From positions 1 to 64,000 of the forward strand of contig JAXLYX010000022.1 in assembly GCA_046351215.1 (NCBI GenBank): a DNA stretch of 64,000 nt, read 5' to 3'. Both the position numbers and the translations under genes were made by a program. The DNA is from JAXLYX01 sp046351215. GTDB taxonomy: Bacteria; Myxococcota_A; Polyangia; Polyangiales; Houyiibacteriaceae. The notes below the pieces were generated by a model, which saw only the letters and a program-made list of their open reading frames with translations, had not been told where the DNA came from and made no database searches. This document shows positions 50,260 through 59,062 of this stretch, one piece after another; the stretch's first letter is position 1, and each line of letters opens with the position of its first letter.

Positions 50260-53200
50260 GTGCGTTCGGCCCCCGCCGCCCTTCCGGAGCGCTTCGAGCT
50301 CGGACGCTTCCTCGGCCGGGGTGGGGCGGGCGTGGTGTACGAGGTCTTCGATCGCACCCGCGGCGAGTGGGTGGCGCTGAAAGCGGTGCAGGTCGCCGAT
50401 CCCGACGCGATCTACCGGCTGAAGCGCGAGTTCCGCTCGCTCTGCCAGCTCGAGCATCCGAACCTCGTGCGTCTCCTCGACCTCTTCGTCGACGGCGAGA
50501 CCTGCTTCTTCACGATGGAGCTCGCCGAGGGTCAGGACTTCCTGACCTTCTGTTCCCGGATCGACGAGGGCACCGATCTCGAGGACGCGGGGGGACACGA
50601 CGAGGCGCCCCCGTACGACGAGGCGCGGCTCCGCGAGGCGCTCCGAGGGCTCGCCACGGGCGTGGCCGCGCTGCACTCGCACGGCCTGCTCCATCGCGAT
50701 CTCAAGCCCTCGAACGTCCGGGTCACGGCCGACGGGCGGGTCGTGCTCCTCGACTTCGGTCTCGCGACCGACGCCCACGCCGCCGCGCTCCAGACGCACG
50801 GCGTGGCCGGCACCGTCGGCTACATGTCGCCCGAGCAGGCGCGCGGCGAGCTCGAGCTCACGTTCGCCTCCGATTGGTATTCGGTCGGAGCGATGCTCTA
50901 CGAGGCCCTCACGGGTCATCTGCCCTTCGAGGGCACGGCCGTGCAGATCCTCGCGAAGAAGGATCTCGAGGACGCGCCGCTCGCGACGCGCTGGGTGCCG
51001 GGCGCGCCTCCCGATCTCGTCGAGCTCGCTCACCGTCTCCTCGCCCGGAACCCGAACGATCGCCCGAAGCCGACGGCGATCCTCTCGGAGCTCGGCGCGA
51101 AGGTCGTGGCGACGCATTCCACCACGCTCGACCGCGCGGGGGCGCGCGCGCTGCTCGGCCGTGATCGCGAGCTCGCCGTGATGCTCCACGCGTACGACGC
51201 GATCCGTCACGGTCATCCCCGGGTGCTCCTGCTCCGGGGGCGCTCGGGCATCGGGAAGTCCGCGCTCGTCGCCGCCTTCGCGCGTCTCGTGCAGCAGCGC
51301 GATCGCGCGGTCGTCCTCGCGGGCCGCTGCTACGAGTGGGAGACCGTTCCCTTCAAGGGCCTCGACGGAGTCGTCGACGCCCTGAGCCGGCACCTCGGCA
51401 CGATCGACCCGAAGATCCTGGCGACCCTCCTGCCGCCGAACCTCTCGGACCTCGGGACCGTCTTCCCCGTGCTCCGGCGTCACAAGCCGATCGCGGCGGC
51501 CCACGCTCGGCGCAGCCTCGTCGATCGCCCGCCGTCGACCGTGCGCGCCTCCGCGTTCGCCGCGGTCCGCGAGCTGCTCGCGCGCATCGCGCTCCGCTCG
51601 CCCCTCGTCGTCGTCGTGGACGACGTCCAGTGGGCGGACGCGGACACCGCGCACGCCCTCCGCGAGATCGTCGGGGATGCCACCGCGCCTCCGATGCTCC
51701 TCGTCCTCGCGTCGCGTCCGAAGGCCACGGGCAACAACCCGGTCGTCGACGCGCTCTTCTCCGACCCCGAGAAGGCGACGGCGAGCGAGGCGACGCCGCG
51801 GGAGAGCGCGACCGCGATCCTGGAGCTCGGCCCCCTCTCGGAGGAGGCCACGCTCGATCTCGTGCGCCGCGAGCTCGGCGAGGCTGCCAGCGAAGAGCTC
51901 GCGCGCCTCATCGTGCGCGAGTCCGGAGGCAACCCGTTCGAGGCCGGCGAGTTCATAAGGTGGGCCCGCGAGGGCGCCACCTTCGTCGCCGACGGGGAGA
52001 GCCTGACGATCGACGATCTGGTGCTGCGCCGTGCCGCGCGTCTGTCGGCCGAGGCGCGCGCGCTGCTCGACGTCGTCGCCGTCGCGGGCGAGCCCACGCC
52101 GGCGGCGATGGCCCTGCGCGCGGCCGGTGGCTCCGAGGACGAGCGTTACCCCCTCGACGAGCTCCGCGCGGGTCAGTGGGTGCGGAGCGTGCGGGGCACG
52201 GCGGGTACCCTCGTCGACACGGCCCACGATCGCGTGCGCGAGTCGATCTCCGACGGCCTCTCGGTCGAGCATCGCAAGACCCTCCATCGCGCGCTCGCGC
52301 TCGCGCTCGAGACGTCGGAGACGCCCCCGCACGATCGCCTGGCGCGCCACTTCGCCGCCGCGGGCGATCTCCCGACCGCGAGGCACCACGCCATCCTCGC
52401 CGCGCGTGCGGCGACGGAGACGCTGGCGTTCCTCCGTGCGTCCGAGCTCTACGAGCTCGCCGTCCAGTGCTCCACCGAGAGCGACACGGACGAGCTCCTT
52501 CCCCCGTGGGCGGACGCGCTCGCACGCGCCGGTCGCTACGGCCACGCGGCCGAGGTCTACCTCCGCGCCGCTCGCCGTGCGCCGAAGGAAGCGGCCCGTG
52601 GCCTGCAGCGCCACGCCGCCGAGAGCAGCCTCTTCGCCGGCAAGATCGATCTCGGCCTCGATCTCTTCGAGCGCCTCGCGGGCGACCTCGGCTTCGAGAT
52701 CCCGCGCACGCGCCGCAGCGCGATGATCGAGATCGCGTCGGTGCGCGCCCGTCTCTTCTTCCGCGGCTGCGACTTCGAGCTCAAGCCCACGGCCATGCTC
52801 TCGCCCTCGGACGTCGATCGGCTGAAGACGCTCGCGGCCGTCGCTTCGCAGTACGCCGCGATCGAGCCCGTGCTCGGCATGGGGCTCACGGGGCGCTACC
52901 TGCTCGCCGCGCTGGACGCGGGGAGCGCCGAGGACCTCGCGGTCGCCCTCGCGATGGAGATCACGCTCCGCGGCGTGCAGGAGGACGAGGGCGCCTGCAA
53001 GAAGATGCTCCACTGCCTCGACCGCGTCGCCGACCGCGACCCGTCGCCTCGCGTCGCGGCCTGGCACGCGCTCGGATGGGCGAGCTACCTGACGATGACG
53101 GGAAGGTCGCGACAGGCCGAGGCCCGCATCGAGGAATCCCTCCAGCGCTTCGCCGACGTTCCCGTCGTCCTGCACTGGGAGGCCTCGTTCCTCCGCTACG

Positions 53201-53952
53201 TCGAGAGCATGGCCTGCTGCGGGACGATGCGCGTGGACCACTTCGCGCGCGTCGCCCGCGAGATCGAGGAGCGTCGGGCGGCGGGAGAGAGGGCCTCCGA
53301 GGTCCGTCTGACCGCCTTCTTGATCCCCTACTTCCACCTCCAATGCGGCCGGTCGGATCTCGCGGTCGCCGCGGCGGCCGATTCCGAGTGGAGCGCGGTG
53401 ACGAGCCGTCAGACGGGCATCCGCCGGTACTGCCGCTTCGTCGCGGCCTGGGCCGCGCTCTGCGAGGGGCGCGTCGACGTCGAGTGGAAGGAGGCGCTCG
53501 CGCATTGGGACCTCCTCGTCGAGTCGGACATGGTCCGCAGCACGATGGCGCGCGGCGAGGCGCTCCGGATCCTCGCGTCCTGTGCGCACGTCGCCGGTCG
53601 CCCCGACCTCGCGCGGGACGCGGCACGGCGCTTCGGCCGCGCGCGCACGCCGATGCAGCGCTGTTTCTCGAGCTGGATCCACGCGATCGCGGCGTATTCC
53701 GCGGACGACTCCGACGGAGCGGCGCGGCAGCTCGCCGTCATGGCGCACGAGGCCGGCGAGCTCGGCTACGAGGCGCTCGAGGCGATCGCCCTCTTCGGCC
53801 TCGCGCGCCTGCGGACCGGGGTCGAGGCGGACGCCGCGCGCGAGCAGCTCGACGCGATCGTCCGTGGACGCGGCGTCATCGACGTGGACCTCTACCTCTG
53901 GTCCCACCTCCCGATCGGCGAGCGGCCCGAGCGGCGCGGAGCGCCCTGCTGA
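50260..53952 (+). CDS. Ser/Thr kinase-ATPase-TPR regulator (canonical paralogue)
   Basis: A 1230-aa cytoplasmic protein with the same layout as the one at 10413, but with intact catalytic residues: Gly loop LGRGGAGVVY (18-27), Lys41, HRDLKPSN with Asp147, LDFG, GYMSPEQA. Residues ~300-570 are an AAA_16/STAND-like ATPase with a normal P-loop, RGRSGIGKSALV (Lys333), and Walker B LVVVVDDVQWAD. Residues ~640-1220 are helical TPR-like. This is the kinase-ATPase-TPR type known from myxobacteria. The GTG at 50260 lies 1 bp after the malic enzyme stop, so the two are translationally coupled; a regulatory link to malate/pyruvate metabolism is likely but not proven. Confidence 0.9.
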   Translation: MRSAPAALPERFELGRFLGRGGAGVVYEVFDRTRGEWVALKAVQVADPDAIYRLKREFRSLCQLEHPNLVRLLDLFVDGETCFFTMELAEGQDFLTFCSRIDEGTDLEDAGGHDEAPPYDEARLREALRGLATGVAALHSHGLLHRDLKPSNVRVTADGRVVLLDFGLATDAHAAALQTHGVAGTVGYMSPEQARGELELTFASDWYSVGAMLYEALTGHLPFEGTAVQILAKKDLEDAPLATRWVPGAPPDLVELAHRLLARNPNDRPKPTAILSELGAKVVATHSTTLDRAGARALLGRDRELAVMLHAYDAIRHGHPRVLLLRGRSGIGKSALVAAFARLVQQRDRAVVLAGRCYEWETVPFKGLDGVVDALSRHLGTIDPKILATLLPPNLSDLGTVFPVLRRHKPIAAAHARRSLVDRPPSTVRASAFAAVRELLARIALRSPLVVVVDDVQWADADTAHALREIVGDATAPPMLLVLASRPKATGNNPVVDALFSDPEKATASEATPRESATAILELGPLSEEATLDLVRRELGEAASEELARLIVRESGGNPFEAGEFIRWAREGATFVADGESLTIDDLVLRRAARLSAEARALLDVVAVAGEPTPAAMALRAAGGSEDERYPLDELRAGQWVRSVRGTAGTLVDTAHDRVRESISDGLSVEHRKTLHRALALALETSETPPHDRLARHFAAAGDLPTARHHAILAARAATETLAFLRASELYELAVQCSTESDTDELLPPWADALARAGRYGHAAEVYLRAARRAPKEAARGLQRHAAESSLFAGKIDLGLDLFERLAGDLGFEIPRTRRSAMIEIASVRARLFFRGCDFELKPTAMLSPSDVDRLKTLAAVASQYAAIEPVLGMGLTGRYLLAALDAGSAEDLAVALAMEITLRGVQEDEGACKKMLHCLDRVADRDPSPRVAAWHALGWASYLTMTGRSRQAEARIEESLQRFADVPVVLHWEASFLRYVESMACCGTMRVDHFARVAREIEERRAAGERASEVRLTAFLIPYFHLQCGRSDLAVAAAADSEWSAVTSRQTGIRRYCRFVAAWAALCEGRVDVEWKEALAHWDLLVESDMVRSTMARGEALRILASCAHVAGRPDLARDAARRFGRARTPMQRCFSSWIHAIAAYSADDSDGAARQLAVMAHEAGELGYEALEAIALFGLARLRTGVEADAAREQLDAIVRGRGVIDVDLYLWSHLPIGERPERRGAPC

Positions 53953-53974
53953 GCGGAAGCTCGGTCGCGGGCGC

Positions 53975-54286
53975 TCAGAGCCCTGCGAGGATCGAGGCGA
54001 CGCGCGTGGGCCTCCACTCGGGCTCGTCGGCCGGCGCCTCGCTGCCCGCGATCGCCCAGTACGATCCGTGACGGCAGAGCTTCCTCCCTCGACCGCCCTT
54101 CGAGACGACGAGGATCCCACCGTCGTCGGTCAGCCGCACGTCGACCCGACGGGCCTTCTCGGCGCGCAGCTCGAAGGACTTCCGGAGCTCCTCGCTCAGC
54201 CAGCGATGGCTCGCGACCGAGTCCGTGAGGAGCACGCAGTGCGCAGCCAACAGCACACGCTCGAGAGCGGATGACAGCTCGTCCAT
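53975..54286 (-). CDS. Small protein of unknown function
   Basis: A 103-aa cytoplasmic protein starting MDELSSALERVLLAAHCVLL. The N-terminal half is helical (to about residue 50) and the second half carries beta strands with RRVDVRLTDDGGILVVSKGG and SYWAIAG. No family recognised. ATG 54286 has a GGGGGGA-type site. It is convergent with the kinase-ATPase gene, 22 bp apart, and divergent from the interrupted GH13 gene; the 195-bp gap (54287-54481) between holds nothing else I could recognise. Confidence 0.55.
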   Translation of the reverse strand: MDELSSALERVLLAAHCVLLTDSVASHRWLSEELRKSFELRAEKARRVDVRLTDDGGILVVSKGGRGRKLCRHGSYWAIAGSEAPADEPEWRPTRVASILAGL

Positions 54287-54481
54287 CGGTCGGTTCCCCC
54301 CGGCGATCGTCGCCTCGATCGCCGCGATCACGGTAACCACGCATCTTGCAGGAGCAAGGGTCGCGAGCGCGTGGACGCGCGATCCTTCGATGCGCACGTC
54401 CACGTTGGGAGGCGTCACTCTTCCGCGCTCGGGATCCGCGCGCATCTTGATAAGATGGATGCCTCGATCGACGAGGCATGC

Positions 54482-56155
54482 ATGGAACGCGATCCCGAGC
54501 CCTGGTGGACGTCGACGTCCGTGTAACAGATCTATCCTCGCTCGTTCGCCGATTCGAACGGCGACGGGATCGGGGATCTGTGGGGCGTCCTCGAGCGCCT
54601 CGACCACCTCCACGATCTCGGCGTGGAGACGCTCTGGCTCTCGCCGTTCTTCGCGAGCCCGCAGGCGGACTTCGGCTACGACATCCAGGATCACACGCGC
54701 GTCGATCCCGTCATGGGAGACGACGACGTGCTCCGACGATTGATCGAGGCCGTGCACGCCCGGGGCATGAAGATCGTCTTCGACCTCGTGCTGAACCACA
54801 CGTCGGATCGGCATCCGTGGTTCCTCGAGTCGAGGAGCTCGCGCTCGAATGCGAAGCGCGACTGGTACCTCTGGCGTGACGGTCGGGGCGAAGGCGGCGC
54901 GTCCCCTCCGAACAACTGGCATTCGATGCTCGGAGGCAGCGGCTGGAACCGGGACGAGGCGACGGGGCAGTGGTACTGGTCGAGCTTCCTCCCCTTCCAG
55001 CCGGACCTGAACTACCGGAATCCCGAGGTGAAGCAGGCGATGCTCGACGTCGTCCGCCACTGGCTCGGCCGTGGCGTCGACGGGTTCCGACTCGACATCT
55101 TCAACGCGATCTACAAGGACGCTTCCTTCGCGGACAATCCCTTCGCGCTCCGTCTCCTGCCCTCCGAGGACGACCCCTCGGGCTTCTTCCAGCGGCCGCT
55201 GCACACGATCGATCATCCGGACACGCTGGCCTTCGCCCGCGAGCTCCGGGCCGTGGTCGACGAGCACCGCGATCCGCCGCGCTTCCTCGTGGGGGAGGTC
55301 TTCGGCTCGCCCGAGTCGTTGCGTCGCTACTGCGGCGAGAACGCGGACGGCTTGAACCTCGTATTCCTCTTCAAGACCCTGCGCACGCGCTTCCGATGCC
55401 GGGACTTCCGCGCCCTGATCGAGGAGTACGAGGCGCAGTTCCCGGAGCCCTTCGTCCCGACCTACGTATTCGGGAACCACGACCGTCCGCGCCTCGGCCA
55501 TCGTCTCGACGGAGACCCGGAGAAGGCGAAGCTGCTCGCGACCCTCCAGCTCACGGCGCGTGGCGTCCCTTTCGTCTACTACGGGGAGGAGATCGGGATG
55601 CGTCATCATCCGATGCCCCTCGCCGAGGCGCTCGATCCGATCGCGGAGCGCTACCGTTTCGTCCCCGACTGGCTCGCCGGGCGCCTGGCGCACGCCGGCA
55701 TCCTGCTCGCTCGGGACGAGTGTCGACGGCCGATGCAGTGGGATGCGAGCCGCCATGCGGGCTTCACGCGCCCCGACGTCGAGCCCTGGCTCGCGGTCGA
55801 CCCGCGGTCTCGGGAGACGAACGTCGAGGCGCAGCGCGCTTCGGCCGGCTCGATCCTGAACACGTACCGCGCGCTCTTCCGCCTGCGACGGTCGGAACCT
55901 TCGCTACGGCTCGGCCGCCTCGAGCTCTTCGAGGCCGCGCGGCTCCCCGACGACGTGCTCGGCTATCGGCGAGCGACGTCCGACCGAGGCGCCGCGGTCG
56001 ACGTCTTCCTCAACTTCGCGAGCCGCCGGAGGACGATCGCGATCGAGGAGGTCGCGGGCCGAACGGCGTTCCGCAGCCGGACAGGAGAGACACGGCCCGT
56101 TTCCGCGCGCGAGACGCTCGCTCCCTTCGAGGCGCTGGTCGTGCACCGGGCCTGA
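54482..56155 (+). pseudogene. GH13 alpha-glucosidase-like gene interrupted by an in-frame stop
   Basis: From ATG 54482 the frame reads MERDPEPWWTSTSV then TAA (54524-54526) then QIYPRSFADSNGDGIGDL. Family proteins have V-Y-Q-I-Y-P-R-S-F here, so one base (TAC to TAA) ends translation after 14 codons. The rest is open to 56155 and fully GH13-like: WLSPFFASPQADFGYDIQDH, DGFRLDIFNAIY with the Asp nucleophile, LVGEVFGSPE with the Glu, and FGNHDRPRLGHR with the second Asp, about 557 residues in all. The first later start, GTG 54623, would lack the first barrel strand. An in-frame ATG at 54455 also exists. Either a recent pseudogene, a base-call error, or stop read-through. Confidence 0.75.
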
Positions 56156-56186
56156 CGTCAGGGTCGACTCGCGCGGCGCTCTCGTC

Positions 56187-57047
56187 TCAGGCCTTCACGC
56201 CCGAGAGCGCGTGCGCGTCGGGCTCGTAGCCCGTGACGCCCTCGATCGGCGCGCCCGGCGCTCCGAAGACGGCGCGGAGCTTCGCGCGGAGGCCCTTCGC
56301 CCGGATCGCGTCGCGCGCGATGTCGACGAACTCGTGCGCCTGGATCACGAAGGGATTGTGCGTCGTGAGGTTCTTCGTGAGGCCGTAGACGACCTTCTCG
56401 CCTTCCGGCTCGAACGTGCCGAAGAGCCTGTCCCAGACGATCAGGATGCCCGCGTGGTTCCTGTCGATGTACTGCGGGTTCGAGCCGTGGTGCACCCGAT
56501 GGTGCGAGGGCGTGTTCATCACCCACTCGATCGGGCCGAGCGTGCGGATCGTCTCGGTGTGGATCCAGTACTGGTAGAGGAGGCTGATCGAGCTCGCCAC
56601 CACGATCCACTCGGGACGGAAGCCGAGCAGCGGCAGCGGCGCCCAGAAGATCGGGCCGAGGATCGGCGCCGTCCACGACTGGCGGAGCGCGGTCGCGAGC
56701 GTGTAGCGCTGGCTCGAGTGGTGCGCGACGTGACCGGCCCAGAAGAAGCGCACTTCGTGGCTGATCCGATGGTACCAGTAGTAACAGAAGTCCTCGGCGA
56801 AGAAGAGCGCGACGAAGGCGCCGAGCCCGGCCGCGAGCTCGAGGATGCGGTGCTCGTAGAGGAAGCCGAAGAAGGCGAGCTGGTAGCCCCGCGTGACCGC
56901 CTTCACCGCGAGGTTCCCGAGACCTCCCGAGAGGCTCGCGGCCGTGTCGGCGGGCTCGTAGGGATGGCCTCCGCGGAAGAGGACGAAGGCCTCGATCGCC
57001 ATCGTCAGGACGAAGACGGGGATCGCGTAGTGCACGAGCTCGGTCAT
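56187..57047 (-). CDS. Alkylglycerol-monooxygenase-like fatty acid hydroxylase superfamily protein
   Basis: A 286-aa di-iron membrane enzyme of the sterol desaturase/fatty acid hydroxylase superfamily. Three His boxes are visible: HRISH (93-97), HVAHH (106-110) and HHRVHH (182-187). The stretch NTPSHHRVHHGSNPQYIDRN, followed by HAGILIVWDRLFGTFE, closely matches the C-terminal signature I recall from animal AGMO (TMEM195), which cleaves the ether bond of alkylglycerols. About six hydrophobic segments. Starts at ATG 57047 and overlaps the TetR stop by 4 bp (ATGA), so it is controlled with it. Ether-lipid cleavage is inferred; an unknown hydroxylation is possible. Confidence 0.83.
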   Translation of the reverse strand: MTELVHYAIPVFVLTMAIEAFVLFRGGHPYEPADTAASLSGGLGNLAVKAVTRGYQLAFFGFLYEHRILELAAGLGAFVALFFAEDFCYYWYHRISHEVRFFWAGHVAHHSSQRYTLATALRQSWTAPILGPIFWAPLPLLGFRPEWIVVASSISLLYQYWIHTETIRTLGPIEWVMNTPSHHRVHHGSNPQYIDRNHAGILIVWDRLFGTFEPEGEKVVYGLTKNLTTHNPFVIQAHEFVDIARDAIRAKGLRAKLRAVFGAPGAPIEGVTGYEPDAHALSGVKA

Positions 57048-57670
57048 GTCGGCTTCCCTCCGGCGAGGAGCAGACGGGCGAGCTCCTCGATCTTCTCGAG
57101 CACGAGCGCCTCCTCGGCCGGGTCGACGTGGACCGACCGCTGCATGGAGAGGCCCTGCATGGCGTAGACGACGGCGCCGAAGAGCGCGCGCCCGAGCTCC
57201 GAGGACGCGAGGTCCGGGAAGAGCTCGCACGCGCAGGCGCGGATGTTCTCCTGGTGCTGCTTCACGACCGGCACGAGGCAGGCGAGCAGCTCCGGATCCA
57301 TCGGAGCCTCGGCGTAGAGGCGGTAGACGGCGAGCAGCTCGGGGCGGCAGAAGACGTCCCAGAGCTTGTGGATCGCGACGACGAGCGGCGCGTCCTGGGT
57401 GGAGGCGTGCGCGAAGGCCTCGCCGAACTCGACGAAGAGGTCGGCGAAGAGCTGCTCGGCCGCGGCCGAGACGAGCGCCGACTTCGTCGGGAAGTGCTTG
57501 AAGAGCGCCCCCTGCGACACCCCGGCCCGCTTCGTCACCTCGGTCGTCGTCGTGCGGGCGTAGCCGCATTCGACGAGGCTCGCGATGGTGGCGTCCAGGA
57601 GGGCGCGGCGCGTGGATTCACGGCGCTCGGTCTGGGTGCGGCGGGGAGCGGGGCAGAGCGAGTCGGGCAC
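57044..57670 (-). CDS. TetR-family regulator of the AGMO-like gene
   Basis: A 208-aa TetR regulator from GTG 57670 (VPDSLCPAPRR). Helix-turn-helix residues ~19-58: STRRALLDATIASLVECGYA, then RTTTTEVTKRAGVSQGALFK and HFPTKSALVS, typical of the family. A longer frame begins at TTG 57706, but that codon lies within the operator and promoter, so it was rejected. The gene ends in the AGMO-like gene start (4-bp overlap), and a perfect 22-bp palindrome covers its -35 region, so it probably represses its own operon; the inducer may be a lipid or ether compound. Confidence 0.88.
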   Translation of the reverse strand: MPDSLCPAPRRTQTERRESTRRALLDATIASLVECGYARTTTTEVTKRAGVSQGALFKHFPTKSALVSAAAEQLFADLFVEFGEAFAHASTQDAPLVVAIHKLWDVFCRPELLAVYRLYAEAPMDPELLACLVPVVKQHQENIRACACELFPDLASSELGRALFGAVVYAMQGLSMQRSVHVDPAEEALVLEKIEELARLLLAGGKPT

Positions 57671-57677
57671 GGAGATC

Positions 57678-57706
57678 AGGATAGGGAGGGACAAAGAAAG
57701 TGACAA
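57678..57706 (-). promoter_or_regulatory. Sigma70-type promoter of the TetR/AGMO-like operon
   Basis: Minus strand: -35 TTGTCA (57701-57706), 17-bp spacer, -10 TATCCT (57678-57683), the last 7 nt before the GTG at 57670. The mRNA would be leaderless. The operator at 57695-57716 covers the -35. Confidence 0.6.
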
Positions 57707-57716
57707 GTCACTTTCT
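57695..57716. promoter_or_regulatory. Perfect 22-bp TetR operator palindrome
   Basis: AGAAAGTGAC-AA-GTCACTTTCT: two perfect 10-bp arms around a 2-nt centre, AT-rich against the GC-rich surroundings, and overlapping the -35 box of the TetR gene at 57670. Typical layout for an autoregulated TetR operator. Confidence 0.75.
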
Positions 57717-57787
57717 AAGTTGGAGACCTTTTCCTATCCGTGGACGGGGAGGGCCCGAGCTCGGGCCCCCTCGCGCCGGCCTGCGGC

Positions 57788-58342
57788 TCACTGCGCGGGA
57801 GCCGGCACCGCGAGCGTCGCCTCGAAGGCGAAGGCCTCGGGGAGGCCGCCCGAGTCGACCGTCGTATGTCCCTCGATCTTCAGCTGGATCGTGCGCTGCG
57901 CACGGTCGATCGCCTGGACCTCGACGCGGGCGTCGCGGACGTCGACGCGCTGGCCGAAGCTCTCGCCCATCTCGAAGACGACGGGGCCGGTCGTCACGTC
58001 GCGGGCGCCGACGACGAAGGGGGCGCCGAGGTTGAGGGTCACGCCGAAGGCCTGGTCGCCCGTGCCGAAGTAGGCGACGAGGCGGCCCTGGTCGGGATCC
58101 CAGGTCGTCATGTCGGCGTAGTCCGGCGAGAGGGCCCCACCGATCGAGCGCGGGAGGCCCACCCCTGCGATCGTGAGCGTCCCGGCGGAGACCCGCGAGG
58201 TCGCCTCGCCCCCGCTCGTGGGAGCGACGGAGGCCGCGGCCGACGCGGAGGTCGTCGTGGCCTCGGTCGAGCCGGAGGAGGAGCCACCGCAGGCGGCGAG
58301 CAGGGAGATCAGGACGAGGGACGAGAGACGGCTTCGGTTCAT
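57788..58342 (-). CDS. Lipoprotein of unknown function
   Basis: A 184-aa lipoprotein: signal MNRSRLSSLVLISLLAAC, lipobox LAAC at 15-18, then a Ser/Gly/Thr-rich linker (~25 residues) and a beta-rich domain (residues ~45-180). No recognised family. Divergent orientation is not the case: it reads in the same direction as the TetR gene upstream of it in coordinate terms, with the operator and promoter in the 118-bp gap between. Start ATG 58342. Confidence 0.75.
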   Translation of the reverse strand: MNRSRLSSLVLISLLAACGGSSSGSTEATTTSASAAASVAPTSGGEATSRVSAGTLTIAGVGLPRSIGGALSPDYADMTTWDPDQGRLVAYFGTGDQAFGVTLNLGAPFVVGARDVTTGPVVFEMGESFGQRVDVRDARVEVQAIDRAQRTIQLKIEGHTTVDSGGLPEAFAFEATLAVPAPAQ

Positions 58343-58461
58343 GGCGATCGATCCTCTGGGCGGGAGTCTTCCGTCTCACGCGAGGGGGAGACGGTGCGCC
58401 GCGACGATAGCGAGGCCCTCCTCCCGGCCACAAGGCCGTCGCCGAAGGCGTGCCCTCTCCC

Positions 58462-58995
58462 TCACTTCTCGCCGACGAGGGCCCACGCGGCCAACGTCAT
58501 CCCATCCCAGATCGTGCCGTCCCGGATCTTCCGCTTCACCTCGTCCGCCGTCAGCCGATGGATCGTGAAGCTCTCCGTGTCGTCGCCCTTCGGCGGCTCG
58601 GGCATCGCGACGAGCCCCGTCGCCCGGAACACGTGGCAGATCTCGTCGACGAGGCCGTTGCAGGGATTGTGGCTCCCGAGGAGCTCGAGGCTCCCTTCGT
58701 AGCCGGTCTCCTCGGCGAGCTCGCGCACGGCCGCCACCGCGGGCTTCTCGTCCGCGTGCATGCCGCCCGCGGGGAACTCGAGCGAGAACCGATCGGAGAG
58801 ATACCGGTACTGCTCGACCAGCACGAAGCGACCGTCGTCGAGCACGGGTACGATCATCACGCTGCCGTGCGTCGACACGTAGAAGTACTGCCCCGTCGTG
58901 CCGCCCTCGCGCTCGAAGACGTCGCGGCGGTACCGCCAGAAGGGGTTCTCGTGGAGGACCTCGGTGGAGAGACGCTTCCAGCGGACGAGTGCCAT
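58462..58995 (-). CDS. NUDIX hydrolase, ADP-ribose pyrophosphatase-like
   Basis: A 177-aa NUDIX enzyme. The Nudix box G-x5-E-x7-REL-x-EE-x-G is complete: GGMHADEKPAVAAVRELAEE followed by TGY (~residues 77-99). The preceding YVSTHGSVMIVPVLDDGRFV and EQYRYL strands and HRLTADEVKRKI helix fit the ADP-ribose pyrophosphatase subgroup, which hydrolyses ADP-ribose or related nucleoside diphosphate derivatives. Start ATG 58995. A strong hairpin lies just upstream. Confidence 0.9.
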   Translation of the reverse strand: MALVRWKRLSTEVLHENPFWRYRRDVFEREGGTTGQYFYVSTHGSVMIVPVLDDGRFVLVEQYRYLSDRFSLEFPAGGMHADEKPAVAAVRELAEETGYEGSLELLGSHNPCNGLVDEICHVFRATGLVAMPEPPKGDDTESFTIHRLTADEVKRKIRDGTIWDGMTLAAWALVGEK

Positions 58996-59008
58996 CGCCC
59001 GAACATGA

Positions 59009-59039
59009 CACGGCCGGCGGAATCGATCCGCCGGCCGTG
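59009..59039 (-). terminator. Strong 13-bp hairpin, terminator of the gene at 59063
   Basis: Two 13-nt arms pair perfectly (59009-59021 with 59027-59039), a CGGCCGGCGGA core, with a 5-nt loop ATCGA. It starts 23 bp after the stop at 59063 and before the NUDIX start (minus strand). Very stable GC stem; no U-tract, which is common in high-GC genomes. Confidence 0.6.
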
Positions 59040-59062
59040 GTCGTGGTCCCGGCTCGTGGGCC

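Noticed and set aside
54623..56155. Intact GH13 gene from GTG 54623
   Set aside because: Would lack the first beta strand including the Y-Q-I-Y-P-R-S-F motif, and the frame before it is clearly GH13.
57670..57706. TTG 57706 as start of the TetR gene
   Set aside because: The codon lies inside the perfect palindrome and promoter, and the extra residues (SLSLSLPILIS) have no family support.
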